Below, piece after piece: positions 1-6,435 of a DNA stretch of 10,299 nt (its first letter is position 1; each line of letters begins with the position of its first letter). The position numbers and the translations under genes are program-made. The notes beneath the pieces are model-generated. The model was given only the letters and a program-made list of their open reading frames with translations, searched no databases and had not been told where the DNA came from. Origin of the DNA: Candidatus Woesearchaeota archaeon. Its GTDB lineage: Archaea > Nanobdellota > Nanobdellia > UBA10117 > WJKY01. The stretch is from contig WJKY01000002.1 in assembly GCA_014728835.1 (NCBI GenBank), positions 1 to 10,299 of the forward strand, written 5' to 3'.

Positions 1-20
1 AGTCTTTTTAAAGCTTATTC

Positions 21-1373
21 TTAGAAAGGAAGATTCTTAGGTAACTTACCACCCATCATTTTCTTAATTTTTTTCATTTGTGCTGGACTGCCCATCATTT
101 TCATAACTTTTTTCATTTGTTTGTATTGCTTTAAAAGCTCTCTAACTTCTTGCATACTTCTGCCAGAACCTTTTGCAATTCTTTCAATTCTAGATGGTTT
201 GATAATATCTGGATTATTTTTTTCTTCAGGTGTCATAGACAACATAATATGTTTCCAAACTTTTAGTTTTTCTTCCTGTGTACCCATGAAACCTTTAGGC
301 AATTTTGCCATACCCATTCCAGGAATCATATTTGCCACTTGAGATAATGGACCCATTTTTTTCATAGCTTCCATTTGGTCGAATAAATCCTGCAAAGTAA
401 AATCACCTTTGAGCATTTTCTTACCCATTTTCTCTGCATCTTCTTTTTTCATAGCTTCCTCTGCTTTTTTTAGCAAAGTTTCTAAGTCACCCATACCCAA
501 AAGCCGACCAACAAAATTCTTTGGCTTAAACGCCTCTAGATCTTCAATGTGTTCGCCAACACCAATAAATTTAACAGGAGCAGCAGTTGCAGCGCATGCA
601 GTTAATGCACCACCGCCTTTAGCTGTTCCATCTAATTTAGTGATAATAACTCCTGAAACTTTTACAGCATTGTGAAACATTTGCGCTTGCTTTTGAGCGC
701 CTTGCCCAATATCACCACTAAGAACTAGAAGACTTTCATGCGGATTCAGAGCAGTTTTTACTTTTTTAATTTCTTCAATTAATTCTTTGTTTAGTGCGTC
801 TCTTCCAGCTGTGTCAATAATAACTACATTAAACCTGTGAAAATCTTTTTCATATTTTTTGATAATTTTAACAGGATCTTTTTCTTCTTTTTCACCGTAA
901 AAAGGAACATGAACTTTTTCTGCAAGTTGTTTCAGTTGGTCATATGCAGCAGGTCTCCAAGTATCAGTTTGCACCAGACAAACTTTCAGACCTTTTTTCT
1001 TATACATTTTAGCTAGTTTTCCAGCTGTTGTAGTTTTACCAGAACCAAATAAACCAACTAACATAATTTTGGTTGGTTTTTCAGTAATCTCTATGCGCCC
1101 TTCCTGACCACCTAAAAACTTAGTTAATTCTTCATATACAATATTAATAGTATGTTCTCGAGCTGTGATGCCTTTTGGAGGCTTTTCCTTGAGAGCGCGG
1201 TTTCTGATTGTATTGCATATTTTATTTGCTAATTCAATATTAACATCAGAACCAATCAAAGCTTTTTTGATATCAGCAATTAATTCATCTACGATTTTTG
1301 GGTCTATTAAACCAGCTTTAACTAGTTTTCTTAAGCTTTCTTTTAGCTTTTCTCCGAGATTACTAAGTACCAT
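21..1373 (-). CDS. srp54: Signal recognition particle GTPase SRP54 (Ffh)
   Basis: SRP54 binds SRP RNA and hydrophobic signal sequences emerging from the ribosome, then docks with FtsY to deliver the nascent chain to the membrane. The 450-residue protein has the usual N, G and M domains: P-loop GLFGSGKTTTAGKLA at about 107-120, DTWRPAAYDQL at about 137-147, DTAGRD at about 187-192, TKLDGTAKGGG at about 245-255. A methionine- and lysine-rich M domain fills about 300-450, with the SRP-RNA-binding motif SRIERIAKGSGRS. An ATG at 1388 is also in frame, but I chose 1373 because family members begin M-V-L-x-N-L-G-E-K-L and because a TATA-like element lies about 29 bp upstream. It is divergent from the small gene at 1426. 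Length and motifs are normal and I see no damage. Its receptor gene ftsY lies about 2.9 kb away on the same strand. Confidence 0.97.
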   Translation of the reverse strand: MVLSNLGEKLKESLRKLVKAGLIDPKIVDELIADIKKALIGSDVNIELANKICNTIRNRALKEKPPKGITAREHTINIVYEELTKFLGGQEGRIEITEKPTKIMLVGLFGSGKTTTAGKLAKMYKKKGLKVCLVQTDTWRPAAYDQLKQLAEKVHVPFYGEKEEKDPVKIIKKYEKDFHRFNVVIIDTAGRDALNKELIEEIKKVKTALNPHESLLVLSGDIGQGAQKQAQMFHNAVKVSGVIITKLDGTAKGGGALTACAATAAPVKFIGVGEHIEDLEAFKPKNFVGRLLGMGDLETLLKKAEEAMKKEDAEKMGKKMLKGDFTLQDLFDQMEAMKKMGPLSQVANMIPGMGMAKLPKGFMGTQEEKLKVWKHIMLSMTPEEKNNPDIIKPSRIERIAKGSGRSMQEVRELLKQYKQMKKVMKMMGSPAQMKKIKKMMGGKLPKNLPF

Positions 1374-1395
1374 AATAAAAGCCAACAATCGCAGG

Positions 1396-1409
1396 TATTA
1401 AAAATTTAT
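1396..1409. promoter_or_regulatory. Shared AT-rich TATA-like element between srp54 and the 1426 gene
   Basis: The block tattaaaaatttat is the only strong AT-rich TATA-like element in the 52-bp divergent spacer. Its centre is about 29 bp from the srp54 start chosen at 1373 and about 24 bp from the ATG at 1426. Both distances fit archaeal leaderless promoters. It supports 1373 over 1388 as the srp54 start. One bidirectional TATA or two overlapping ones would look the same. Confidence 0.5.
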
Positions 1410-1425
1410 CTTTAGCTATTTATTT

Positions 1426-1689
1426 ATGGATCATAATACATTATGTTCGATATTTTACGAAGGGCGGTATGAAATAGCTATGCACATAAAATCAAGAGCT
1501 GTTTTAGCTGAAAATTCTTTTCGATACGAAATTAGAGTATTTGAACCTACAAACGGAAGAATAAACAAATCAAAGCTTGAAGCTGTTGAAATTGGAAAAA
1601 AATTAACTAAAAAACCAGATTATTATCTTGACGGGGTTTTATTTTTTAAGGAAAGAAAAGGAGTATTAGATAAGATATTAGCTAGTTAA
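1426..1689 (+). CDS. Small hypothetical protein, 87 aa
   Basis: I do not recognise this protein. It is 87 residues, soluble in character, with no signal peptide or membrane helix. The N-terminal half alternates short hydrophobic and polar stretches (YEIAMHIKSRAVLAENSFRY) that could be beta strands. A lysine-rich helical segment follows (about 48-60), and the end is GVLFFKERKGVLDKILAS. There are no cysteine pairs or obvious catalytic motifs. The ATG at 1426 is preceded by a TATA-like element at about -24, so a leaderless mRNA is likely; a second in-frame ATG (M19) is possible but has weaker support. It is followed after 67 bp by the PurF-like gene on the same strand, which has its own TATA-like boxes. 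Codon use matches the AT-rich neighbours. Confidence 0.7.
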   Translation: MDHNTLCSIFYEGRYEIAMHIKSRAVLAENSFRYEIRVFEPTNGRINKSKLEAVEIGKKLTKKPDYYLDGVLFFKERKGVLDKILAS

Positions 1690-1697
1690 ATTCTTAA

Positions 1698-1723
1698 CCT
1701 CAACTTTTTATATTTTGTTGAGG
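1698..1723. repeat. 7-bp inverted repeat with 12-nt AT loop
   Basis: CCTCAAC at 1698-1704 is matched perfectly by GTTGAGG at 1717-1723, around a loop of only T and A. It begins 9 bp after the stop of the 1426 gene and ends just before the TATA-like boxes of the PurF-like gene. It could be a transcript-end hairpin, an mRNA stability element or a dyad operator. The sequence alone does not decide between these. Confidence 0.5.
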
Positions 1724-1741
1724 CTATAAATTCTTATAAAG
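1724..1741 (+). promoter_or_regulatory. TATA-like boxes of the PurF-like gene
   Basis: Two TATA-like sequences, ctataaat (1724-1731) and cttataaag (1733-1741), precede the PurF-like gene. The first is centred about 29 bp before the ATG at 1757. The second is about 26 bp before the in-frame ATG at 1763. Either ATG could therefore be a leaderless start. Confidence 0.5.
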
Positions 1742-1756
1742 TATTTTTACAGTTTA

Positions 1757-3166
1757 ATGGCAATGGGAGAAGGAGGGCTATTTGGAGTCGCCAAAAAAAA
1801 TTGTTTCAAAGAACTTTTTTATGGTATAGATTATCATTCACATCTTGCAACAGAATATGGTGGATTAGCAATATTTACAAGAGGTAATATTTTTAGAAGC
1901 AGCAAATATATTGGAGACGCTCAATTTAAATCAAAATTAAAATTTAAAGAATTAAATAAATTAGGTACATATGGCATAGGCGCTGTATCTGAAGAAAGAC
2001 AACCAGCTTATGTAGAAGGTCAAACTAATTTTGCTTTAGTTTCTGATTCACATATTAAAAATTCTAATTCACTAATAGAGATATTAAAAAAGCAAGGAAT
2101 ATCTTTTTCTCCTAGACGCGATAAAATAACAGATGCCAGTATTTTAGCTAAATTGATTAACAAAGAAGAAAATATAGTTACTGGCATTGAAAAAGCATTG
2201 TCAGCAATTGAAGGAGATGCTTCTTTGCTTGTTTTAACTGAAGAAGGAATTTATGCTGCTAGAGATAAATATGGTTTGCGACCTTTGGTGTTAGGAGAAA
2301 GAGACGCCAGCTTTGCTATAGCCACAGAAACTTGTTCTTTCCCAAACAACCATTTTAAAATCAAAAAATACTTACAATCAGGAGAAATTTTATTTTTTAA
2401 TGAAGAAGAATTTAGAACAGAAAAAATAATACAAGGAAGCAGATTAAATATATGTCCATTTTTTTGGGTGTATTTTGGAAATCCTGCTTCAAGTTATGAA
2501 AATATATCTGCAGAAGAAGCTAGATATAATATTGGCGCAGCCATAGCAAAGCAAGAAAATTTAGAAGCAGATTTTGTTGCTGCAGTTCCTAATTCAGGTA
2601 TAGCTCATGCAACTGGGTATTCGCATGAATCTGACACACAGTTTAAGAGAGCACTTATTAGATATGATGCTGGTTGGTCCAGATCTTATATGCCACCAAT
2701 ACAAGAAAAAAGAAACAAAATATCTTATTTTAAATTAAATCCAGTTCAGTCCTTAATTAAAAATAGTAGCATGGTATTAGTTGATGATTCTATAAGAAGA
2801 GGTACTCAGATGCAAAGACTTCTGGAAGATAAAATATGGCCGCATAATCCTAAGGAAGTTCATGTTAGAATAGCTTCGCCACCACAATTTTATCCTTGCA
2901 TTAGAGGAGAAGGAAACCCAGATAATCTAGCAACAAGAAAAGCAATAGCTGAGTTAGAAGGGATTGTAAATAAAGATGTTACTGATGATTATGTAACAGA
3001 ATATAGAACAGATGCAGAAAAATATAATAAAATGGTGGACCAAATAAAAAAAGAAATTTCAGCTACGTCTTTAAAATTTATTTCTTTGGAAGATATGATT
3101 AAGTCTATTAACATATCAAAAGAAAATATATGCAAGTTTTGTTGGACTGGTAAAAAATACTACTAA
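1757..3166 (+). CDS. PurF-like amidophosphoribosyltransferase lacking the glutaminase cysteine
   Basis: PurF makes 5-phosphoribosylamine from PRPP and glutamine, the first step of purine synthesis. This 469-residue protein has the PurF two-domain layout. An Ntn-type glutaminase-like domain covers about 1-230, including ARDKYGLRPLVLG at 168-180. A phosphoribosyltransferase domain covers about 245-440, with VPNSGIAHATGY, KLNPVQSLI and the PRPP loop VLVDDSIRRGT at 340-350. The usual N-terminal C-G-I/V-F-G reads E-G-G-L-F-G here (codons gaa gga ggg), so the nucleophilic Cys is missing. The glutamine-pocket motif RYSTxG is also replaced by YGIGAVSEE. From memory, Cys-less PurF-like proteins occur in Bacteroidetes and Clostridia with a similar SKxxCxxDLFYGxDYxSH start; this one shares C16 and DYHSH. 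It is probably an ammonia-dependent enzyme or has another role. It starts at 1757 or 1763 and ends tail to tail with the orphan ftsY fragment. No other purine gene is in the window. Confidence 0.85.
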   Translation: MAMGEGGLFGVAKKNCFKELFYGIDYHSHLATEYGGLAIFTRGNIFRSSKYIGDAQFKSKLKFKELNKLGTYGIGAVSEERQPAYVEGQTNFALVSDSHIKNSNSLIEILKKQGISFSPRRDKITDASILAKLINKEENIVTGIEKALSAIEGDASLLVLTEEGIYAARDKYGLRPLVLGERDASFAIATETCSFPNNHFKIKKYLQSGEILFFNEEEFRTEKIIQGSRLNICPFFWVYFGNPASSYENISAEEARYNIGAAIAKQENLEADFVAAVPNSGIAHATGYSHESDTQFKRALIRYDAGWSRSYMPPIQEKRNKISYFKLNPVQSLIKNSSMVLVDDSIRRGTQMQRLLEDKIWPHNPKEVHVRIASPPQFYPCIRGEGNPDNLATRKAIAELEGIVNKDVTDDYVTEYRTDAEKYNKMVDQIKKEISATSLKFISLEDMIKSINISKENICKFCWTGKKYY

Positions 3167-3309
3167 ATCAGTTTTTCAATTATTTTCTCAGCGTCAAATT
3201 TTTGCAAATCATTATATGTTTGACCAACACCTAAAAATAAAATTGGTTTTTTTGTGGTATATGCTACAGAAATCAAGGCGCCACCTTTGTCATATGCATC
3301 AACTTTAGA
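3163..3309 (-). pseudogene. Orphan C-terminal fragment of a second ftsY
   Basis: Read on the minus strand, 48 open codons plus a stop encode SKVDAYDKGGALIS, then KKPILFLGVGQTYNDL and FDAEKIIEKLI. This is the G4-to-C-terminus part of FtsY. It aligns without gaps to residues about 299-346 of the complete FtsY at 4260-5300, with 28 of 48 identities by hand count. Upstream of the G4 motif the frame holds no convincing FtsY sequence (it passes into NFRSSVSWF) and there is no start codon, so it is not a gene by itself. Its stop overlaps the purF stop, the close tail-to-tail packing expected of two native convergent genes. This suggests it is the original ftsY 3' end, cut off by the insertion at about 3310-4260. 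It appears more AT-rich than the matching part of the intact copy. A partial duplication is the alternative. Confidence 0.85.
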
Positions 3310-3346
3310 AAACCAACTCACTGAGGACCTAAAATTACCAAAACAC

Positions 3347-3354
3347 TTTTAAAT
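3347..3354 (+). promoter_or_regulatory. TATA-like box of the putative DGR target gene
   Basis: The sequence ttttaaat lies 25-32 bp before the ATG at 3379, the spacing of an archaeal leaderless promoter. It lies between the ftsY remnant and the ORF, so the inserted segment appears to have its own promoter pointing away from the remnant. Confidence 0.5.
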
Positions 3355-3378
3355 CTATCTTATTAAATTGTTATTACT

Positions 3379-4091
3379 ATGACAAATACAGATGTTCAAG
3401 TTGAGATTAGATTCGGCGATTTAGAGTTATTAATGGCTAAAGCTCCATTTGACCAAGCTAAAACAGCAATAGAAAAAGAAGGTGGCACAATTGCTCCAGC
3501 ACAGCAAATTGCTCAGGCAAGAATTGTTGCTGGACCAGATCATCATCATGTTAGCAACTGGGGTTCATGGACAGCTGAAAACTTTATTTACTTTCCAAAT
3601 GGCAAATTCTAGTAACATCAGATGAATATTCACCAATTTTAAAACAAGCTGAAAAAGCAACACAAGCACATAGAGAAGGTAAAGAATACTACCTATCAAA
3701 GAAAGTTGCTTCTAATTTAGAAAAAATAGCAAAAACAGATAAAAGAAAATCACCTGCAAAGAGACTAGTTTATATTTTAGATGAAAAAGAATCTTATGAA
3801 AGTCCAGTTTCAAAGTTTGGAAAAGATAAATTTGCACAGTTTCTATTCAAAGAAACAGCTCCAGAATATGCAAAATTTTTACAGGAAAAAACAAACATAA
3901 AAGAAGTTCCTGTTTGGCTTACAAGCGCAGAATCAAAACCATTTGCTCGTGCCTTGTGGTTTCACGCCCTCGGCGATTGGTCTGGTCTGGTTGGCTACGT
4001 CAGGTACCTCGACGGCGACGGGGTTCGTGGGGTACGAAAATTCGACACAAAAAATTTGGCTAATGCTTATGAAACCGTTATGCGAGAATAG
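3379..4091 (+). pseudogene. Putative DGR variable (target) protein gene with one frameshift
   Basis: The first part (3379-3612) encodes 77 residues ending FPNGKF then TAG. From 3609 a second frame runs 160 codons to TAG at 4089-4091, beginning LVTSDEYSPILKQAEK. Restoring one missing base near 3608 joins them into about 237 residues. The N-terminal part has a helical segment, APFDQAKTAIEKEGGTIAPAQ, then a Trp/His-rich stretch. The middle is lysine-rich and helical. Near the end, ARALWFHALGDWSGL and a final VRGVRK resemble the C-type-lectin-fold ends of DGR target proteins, and the DNA there looks mutagenised (see the variable region entry). In known DGRs such proteins are often ligand-binding or surface proteins whose variable residues are rewritten by a reverse transcriptase. 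No RT, Avd or template repeat is in the window. The break may be real decay, a sequencing indel or recoding. No homologue was checked. Confidence 0.6.
3945..4037 (+). other. Candidate DGR variable region (VR)
   Basis: These 31 codons run from ARALW to VRGVR. By hand count they contain 59 G+C in 93 bases (63%) and only 9 adenines, in surroundings that are clearly AT-rich and A-rich. Thirteen codons end in C, many as cac, gcc, ggc, tac, gtc or gac. That is what random replacement of adenines in AAC template codons would leave. The constant-looking codons (gct cgt gcc ttg, tgg tct, ctg, ctc, gtt cgt ggg gta cga) would be template positions without A. The end, gttcgtggggtacg, is in the right place for an IMH-type initiation site. 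No A-rich template copy was found in the window by eye. Confidence 0.6.
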
Positions 4092-4279
4092 TTAAGGAGT
4101 TTGATGTTTACGCCTTGTTATCAAAGCTAAATATCAAACGAAAAAGTGCATCGGATCGTTTATCCCTTTTAGAAAAAGCAAATATTTTATCTAGCAAAGT
4201 GATAAAACACAGAAAGAAATTATATGTTTATAACCAAAATGTGCTGGAATGGAAATTGCCTAGTCTAAAATACTCCTGA
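4073..4279 (+). pseudogene. Winged-helix-like C-terminal fragment
   Basis: This 68-codon open stretch follows a TGA at 4070-4072 and ends at TGA 4277-4279. It reads YARIVKEFDVYALLSKLN, then IKRKSASDRLSLLEKANIL and KHRKKLYVYN. The helix-turn-helix-like pattern followed by a strand with basic residues looks like a winged-helix DNA-binding domain, but I cannot name a family. There is no start codon or promoter. It overlaps the end of the preceding frame (which reads NAYETVMRE then stop). One missing base near 4084 would fuse the two smoothly as NAYETVMR-x-IVKEFDVY, so it may be a C-terminal domain of the target protein cut off by a second frameshift. Otherwise it is a remnant of another gene. 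It overlaps the 3' end of ftsY convergently by 20 bp. Confidence 0.45.
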
Positions 4280-5300
4280 TGATTCTATTTGCATCAAAGG
4301 GCTCAAGATCGCTATAATTTTGCCCAATTCCTATGAACATTATGGGTTTTTTGATAGCATATGTTGTTGAAATTAAAGCCCCTCCTTTCTCGTCCGCATC
4401 CACTTTTGTTAGGATCATGCCGTCTACACCAACAGCTGCGTGAAAACTTTTAACCTGCTCGACACAGTCGTTGCCAGCAAGACTTTCCCCAACAAATATA
4501 ACAAGGTCAGGTTTTGCAACTCTTTTTATTTTTTTCATTTCATCCATTAAATTAACATTTGCATGCGACCTACCAGCAGTATCTATTAACACAACATCTT
4601 TATCTTTAACTCTCACGGCATCGTAAGCCACTGCTGCAGGGTCGGCGCCATACGAGTGTTTAACAATTTGAATGCCAAGTTTGTCAGCGTGGTACTGTAG
4701 TTGTTCAATTGCGGCAGTTCTCCAAGTATCTCCAGCAGCAAACACGCATCTGTAGCCCTTTTGTTTTAGCAAATAAGCCAGTTTTGCTAATGTAGTGGTC
4801 TTACCATGTCCATTTGGCCCAACAAACATTATGGTTGTAAACTCACCTTTTTTCTTTTTATCCTCAATGAATTTGAAAACGTCAATTGGTTTCGGAGCTT
4901 CTAAAATATGTGAAATTAATTCCCGCAAATCAGTTTTAATAATATCAACAACATCATTTCTCCGCAAAGATTTTCCAACAAGGTCTGCTTTTAATTTACT
5001 TTCTATTTCACCAACAACTCTAAGAGCAACATTGCTTTGAAGTAATTCTTTTTCTAATTTAGCAAATAGCCGTTCAAAGTGCTGTTCAGAGAGCCGAACA
5101 TCAGTGATTTTTGCAGAAACTCTTTGCAGCCAAGTTTGTTTTTCTTCTAATTTTTTAAGCTCCTTTGGTACAGCAGAAACTTTAGTTTCTGATTGTACTT
5201 TTGGTTTTTCCTTTTCCTTGATTGGCGGAGTTGTGTCAGGTGGAGCTGTTTCAACTTTTTTAGAAAATTTCTCAACAGCTTTTTTTAGGAATTTAAACAT
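4260..5300 (-). CDS. ftsY: SRP receptor GTPase FtsY
   Basis: FtsY is the membrane-associated receptor for SRP54; the two GTPases dimerise, hydrolyse GTP and hand the ribosome to the Sec translocon. The 346-residue protein begins with a short lysine-rich helix, then a charged, proline-rich linker (about 17-60). The N domain helical bundle spans about 62-140 and the G domain about 150-346. Visible motifs are GPNGHGKTTTLAKLA (G1, 161-175), GDTWRTAAIEQLQ (190-202), DTAGRSH (240-246), TKVDADEKGG (G4, 298-307) and the closing loop GIGQNYSDLEPFDA. The start is 2 bp after the prefoldin alpha stop, so the 5' half sits in its native operon. Its 3' end overlaps a convergent fragment, and a second ftsY 3' end lies 1 kb away at 3163. 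The C-terminal segment of this gene may therefore be a replacement brought by an insertion. The protein itself looks functional. Confidence 0.95.
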   Translation of the reverse strand: MFKFLKKAVEKFSKKVETAPPDTTPPIKEKEKPKVQSETKVSAVPKELKKLEEKQTWLQRVSAKITDVRLSEQHFERLFAKLEKELLQSNVALRVVGEIESKLKADLVGKSLRRNDVVDIIKTDLRELISHILEAPKPIDVFKFIEDKKKKGEFTTIMFVGPNGHGKTTTLAKLAYLLKQKGYRCVFAAGDTWRTAAIEQLQYHADKLGIQIVKHSYGADPAAVAYDAVRVKDKDVVLIDTAGRSHANVNLMDEMKKIKRVAKPDLVIFVGESLAGNDCVEQVKSFHAAVGVDGMILTKVDADEKGGALISTTYAIKKPIMFIGIGQNYSDLEPFDANRIIRSILD

Positions 5301-5302
5301 CT

Positions 5303-5716
5303 TTATTTCTTTTTACTAATTGAATTTTTTATTTCCTGTTCAAGCCCTTGTGCGCGCAAAACAAGATTTTGCATGTTTTGAGTTAGTTTTTTGCTTATGT
5401 CTTTTGTTTGTTTTATTTGGTTGTCTAATAATTTTTTTGTAGATTCAATGTCTTTTTTCACGACAATATTTGAGCCGATGTTAACTAAAACTTCTTTTGT
5501 GTTTGTTATATTTCCTTCAGCAAAAATACCCATTCCAAGTGAAGGAAATGCTTTTGCACTTTTTTTAGTTTCTTTAAGACTGTCTAAATTACCTTTAAGG
5601 TTGGTTAATTCTTTACTCTTATTTTCAATTTCAATAACTTCTTTTTCAATCTCTTGCATTTGTGCGCCAATTAATTGTAACATTAATTGTTTTTGTTGCA
5701 TATTTTGTTTTTCCAT
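5303..5716 (-). CDS. pfdA: Prefoldin subunit alpha
   Basis: Prefoldin alpha assembles with beta subunits into the jellyfish-shaped hexamer that captures unfolded nascent chains and passes them to the thermosome. The 137-residue protein has the expected layout. An N-terminal heptad coiled coil covers about 8-52 (LMLQLIGAQMQEIEKEVIEI). A central beta-hairpin region covers about 58-86, containing FPSLGMGIFAEG and VLVNIGSNIVV. A C-terminal coiled coil covers about 88-132. The ATG at 5716 has a TATA-like box centred 25 bp upstream, so it probably starts a leaderless transcript that also carries ftsY, whose start is 2 bp after this stop. In many archaea the ribosomal protein L18ae/LX gene lies between aIF6 and this gene; it is absent here. 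Confidence 0.9.
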   Translation of the reverse strand: MEKQNMQQKQLMLQLIGAQMQEIEKEVIEIENKSKELTNLKGNLDSLKETKKSAKAFPSLGMGIFAEGNITNTKEVLVNIGSNIVVKKDIESTKKLLDNQIKQTKDISKKLTQNMQNLVLRAQGLEQEIKNSISKKK

Positions 5717-5736
5717 GTTATTATTTCCTAAATAGG

Positions 5737-5746
5737 CTTTATAAGC
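5737..5746 (-). promoter_or_regulatory. TATA-like box of the prefoldin alpha-ftsY operon
   Basis: On the minus strand the sequence reads gcttataaag, centred about 25 bp before the prefoldin ATG at 5716 and directly after the aIF6 stop. It fits an archaeal TATA box for a leaderless message. This would make prefoldin-ftsY separable from the aIF6 transcript. Confidence 0.6.
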
Positions 5747-5747
5747 T

Positions 5748-6434
5748 TTATTTTAAGAATCCTAAAGACTCATCTATTCTGCCAATCTCATAGCCAGAGC
5801 TATGATCGCCAACAATAAAACCATTTGAATTAGCAATTATTCCAGAGCTTATAAATGGATTTCCTAAATTTACAGTTCCTAATCCAATTTCAAAACCAAG
5901 CAATTTTTCAACTTTTTTAATATCAGCATCAGTTAAATGAGGAGTAAATATACCTCCTTTATTAGTTATTACACCTATTGACCCAGGAATTGAAAGCCCA
6001 GAAAGTTTAATTTTTTTTAATTTTACACCAATTATCTTTTCAATTTGTTTCTTTTTTGCATTAGAATAAACAGAGCTAATAATACTAATTTTATCATTTA
6101 ATAAAATATTATTACCTAATGCAGTGTGTTCAGTTTTGATTAATTTTACATCCACATTAAGCTTTGTTAATTCAGCTTTGAGTTTTTTGAGTTCAGATTT
6201 AAAAATAATCTCAGGCAAAAGAACAACTTTAGAGTTTGCAACAGCAAATAAACCAACTAAATCAGTTCCATATAAGCCAATTTGAATTACTGGCACATCT
6301 AAAACTTCTTTAATGGTTTTAACTTGTTTTTTTGAAATATTTCTACCTAATAAACAAAATTTATCTGTTGCCACGCCATAAAGACCTATATTAGGATCTC
6401 CATGAAAACTCATTATTGCTGCATGTTTACGCAT
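5748..6434 (-). CDS. eif6: Translation initiation factor aIF6
   Basis: aIF6 binds the 50S subunit and blocks premature 30S joining. The 228-residue protein shows the repeated alpha/beta modules of the five-bladed pentein fold. Repeats are visible as NIGLYGVATDKFCLLG, QIGLYGTDLVGLFAVANSKVVLLP, ALGNNILLNDKISIIS, SIPGSIGVITNKGGIFTPH and NPFISSGIIANSNGFIVG. The reading frame extends upstream to 6473, but that extension (VKRKNARGRKN) lies inside the antiporter's lysine-rich tail in another frame. ATG 6434 (MRKHAAIM) lies 1 nt after the antiporter stop, so it is the better start and implies translational coupling. A still shorter start at M8 (MSFHGDPNIG) is possible. Usually aIF6 directly follows L31e; here an antiporter gene separates them. 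Confidence 0.92.
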   Translation of the reverse strand: MRKHAAIMSFHGDPNIGLYGVATDKFCLLGRNISKKQVKTIKEVLDVPVIQIGLYGTDLVGLFAVANSKVVLLPEIIFKSELKKLKAELTKLNVDVKLIKTEHTALGNNILLNDKISIISSVYSNAKKKQIEKIIGVKLKKIKLSGLSIPGSIGVITNKGGIFTPHLTDADIKKVEKLLGFEIGLGTVNLGNPFISSGIIANSNGFIVGDHSSGYEIGRIDESLGFLK

Positions 6435-6435
6435 T

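Noticed and set aside
1374..1388. Upstream srp54 start at 1388
   Set aside because: It adds MLAFI before the conserved MVLSNLGEKL start and brings the TATA-like element too close to the start codon.
3319..3360. Extension of the ftsY remnant upstream of the G4 motif (minus strand gtt ttg gta att tta ggt, VLVILG)
   Set aside because: It resembles the DLVIFVG strand only weakly, is in another frame and is too short to call.
3945..4037. GC-rich block as contamination or assembly chimera
   Set aside because: The block stays in frame with AT-rich coding sequence on both sides, and its bias is specifically A-depletion with NNC codons, which contamination would not produce. Read mapping would still be worthwhile.
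3310..4259. Intein or LAGLIDADG homing endonuclease interrupting ftsY
   Set aside because: The intact FtsY frame is not interrupted, no splice-junction motifs are present and no LAGLIDADG, HNH or GIY-YIG motif is visible in the inserted segment.
3310..4259. Complete DGR cassette, transposon or integrase
   Set aside because: No reverse transcriptase motif (YxDD), Avd, template repeat, transposase, terminal inverted repeats or integrase could be read here. Only a target-like gene is present.
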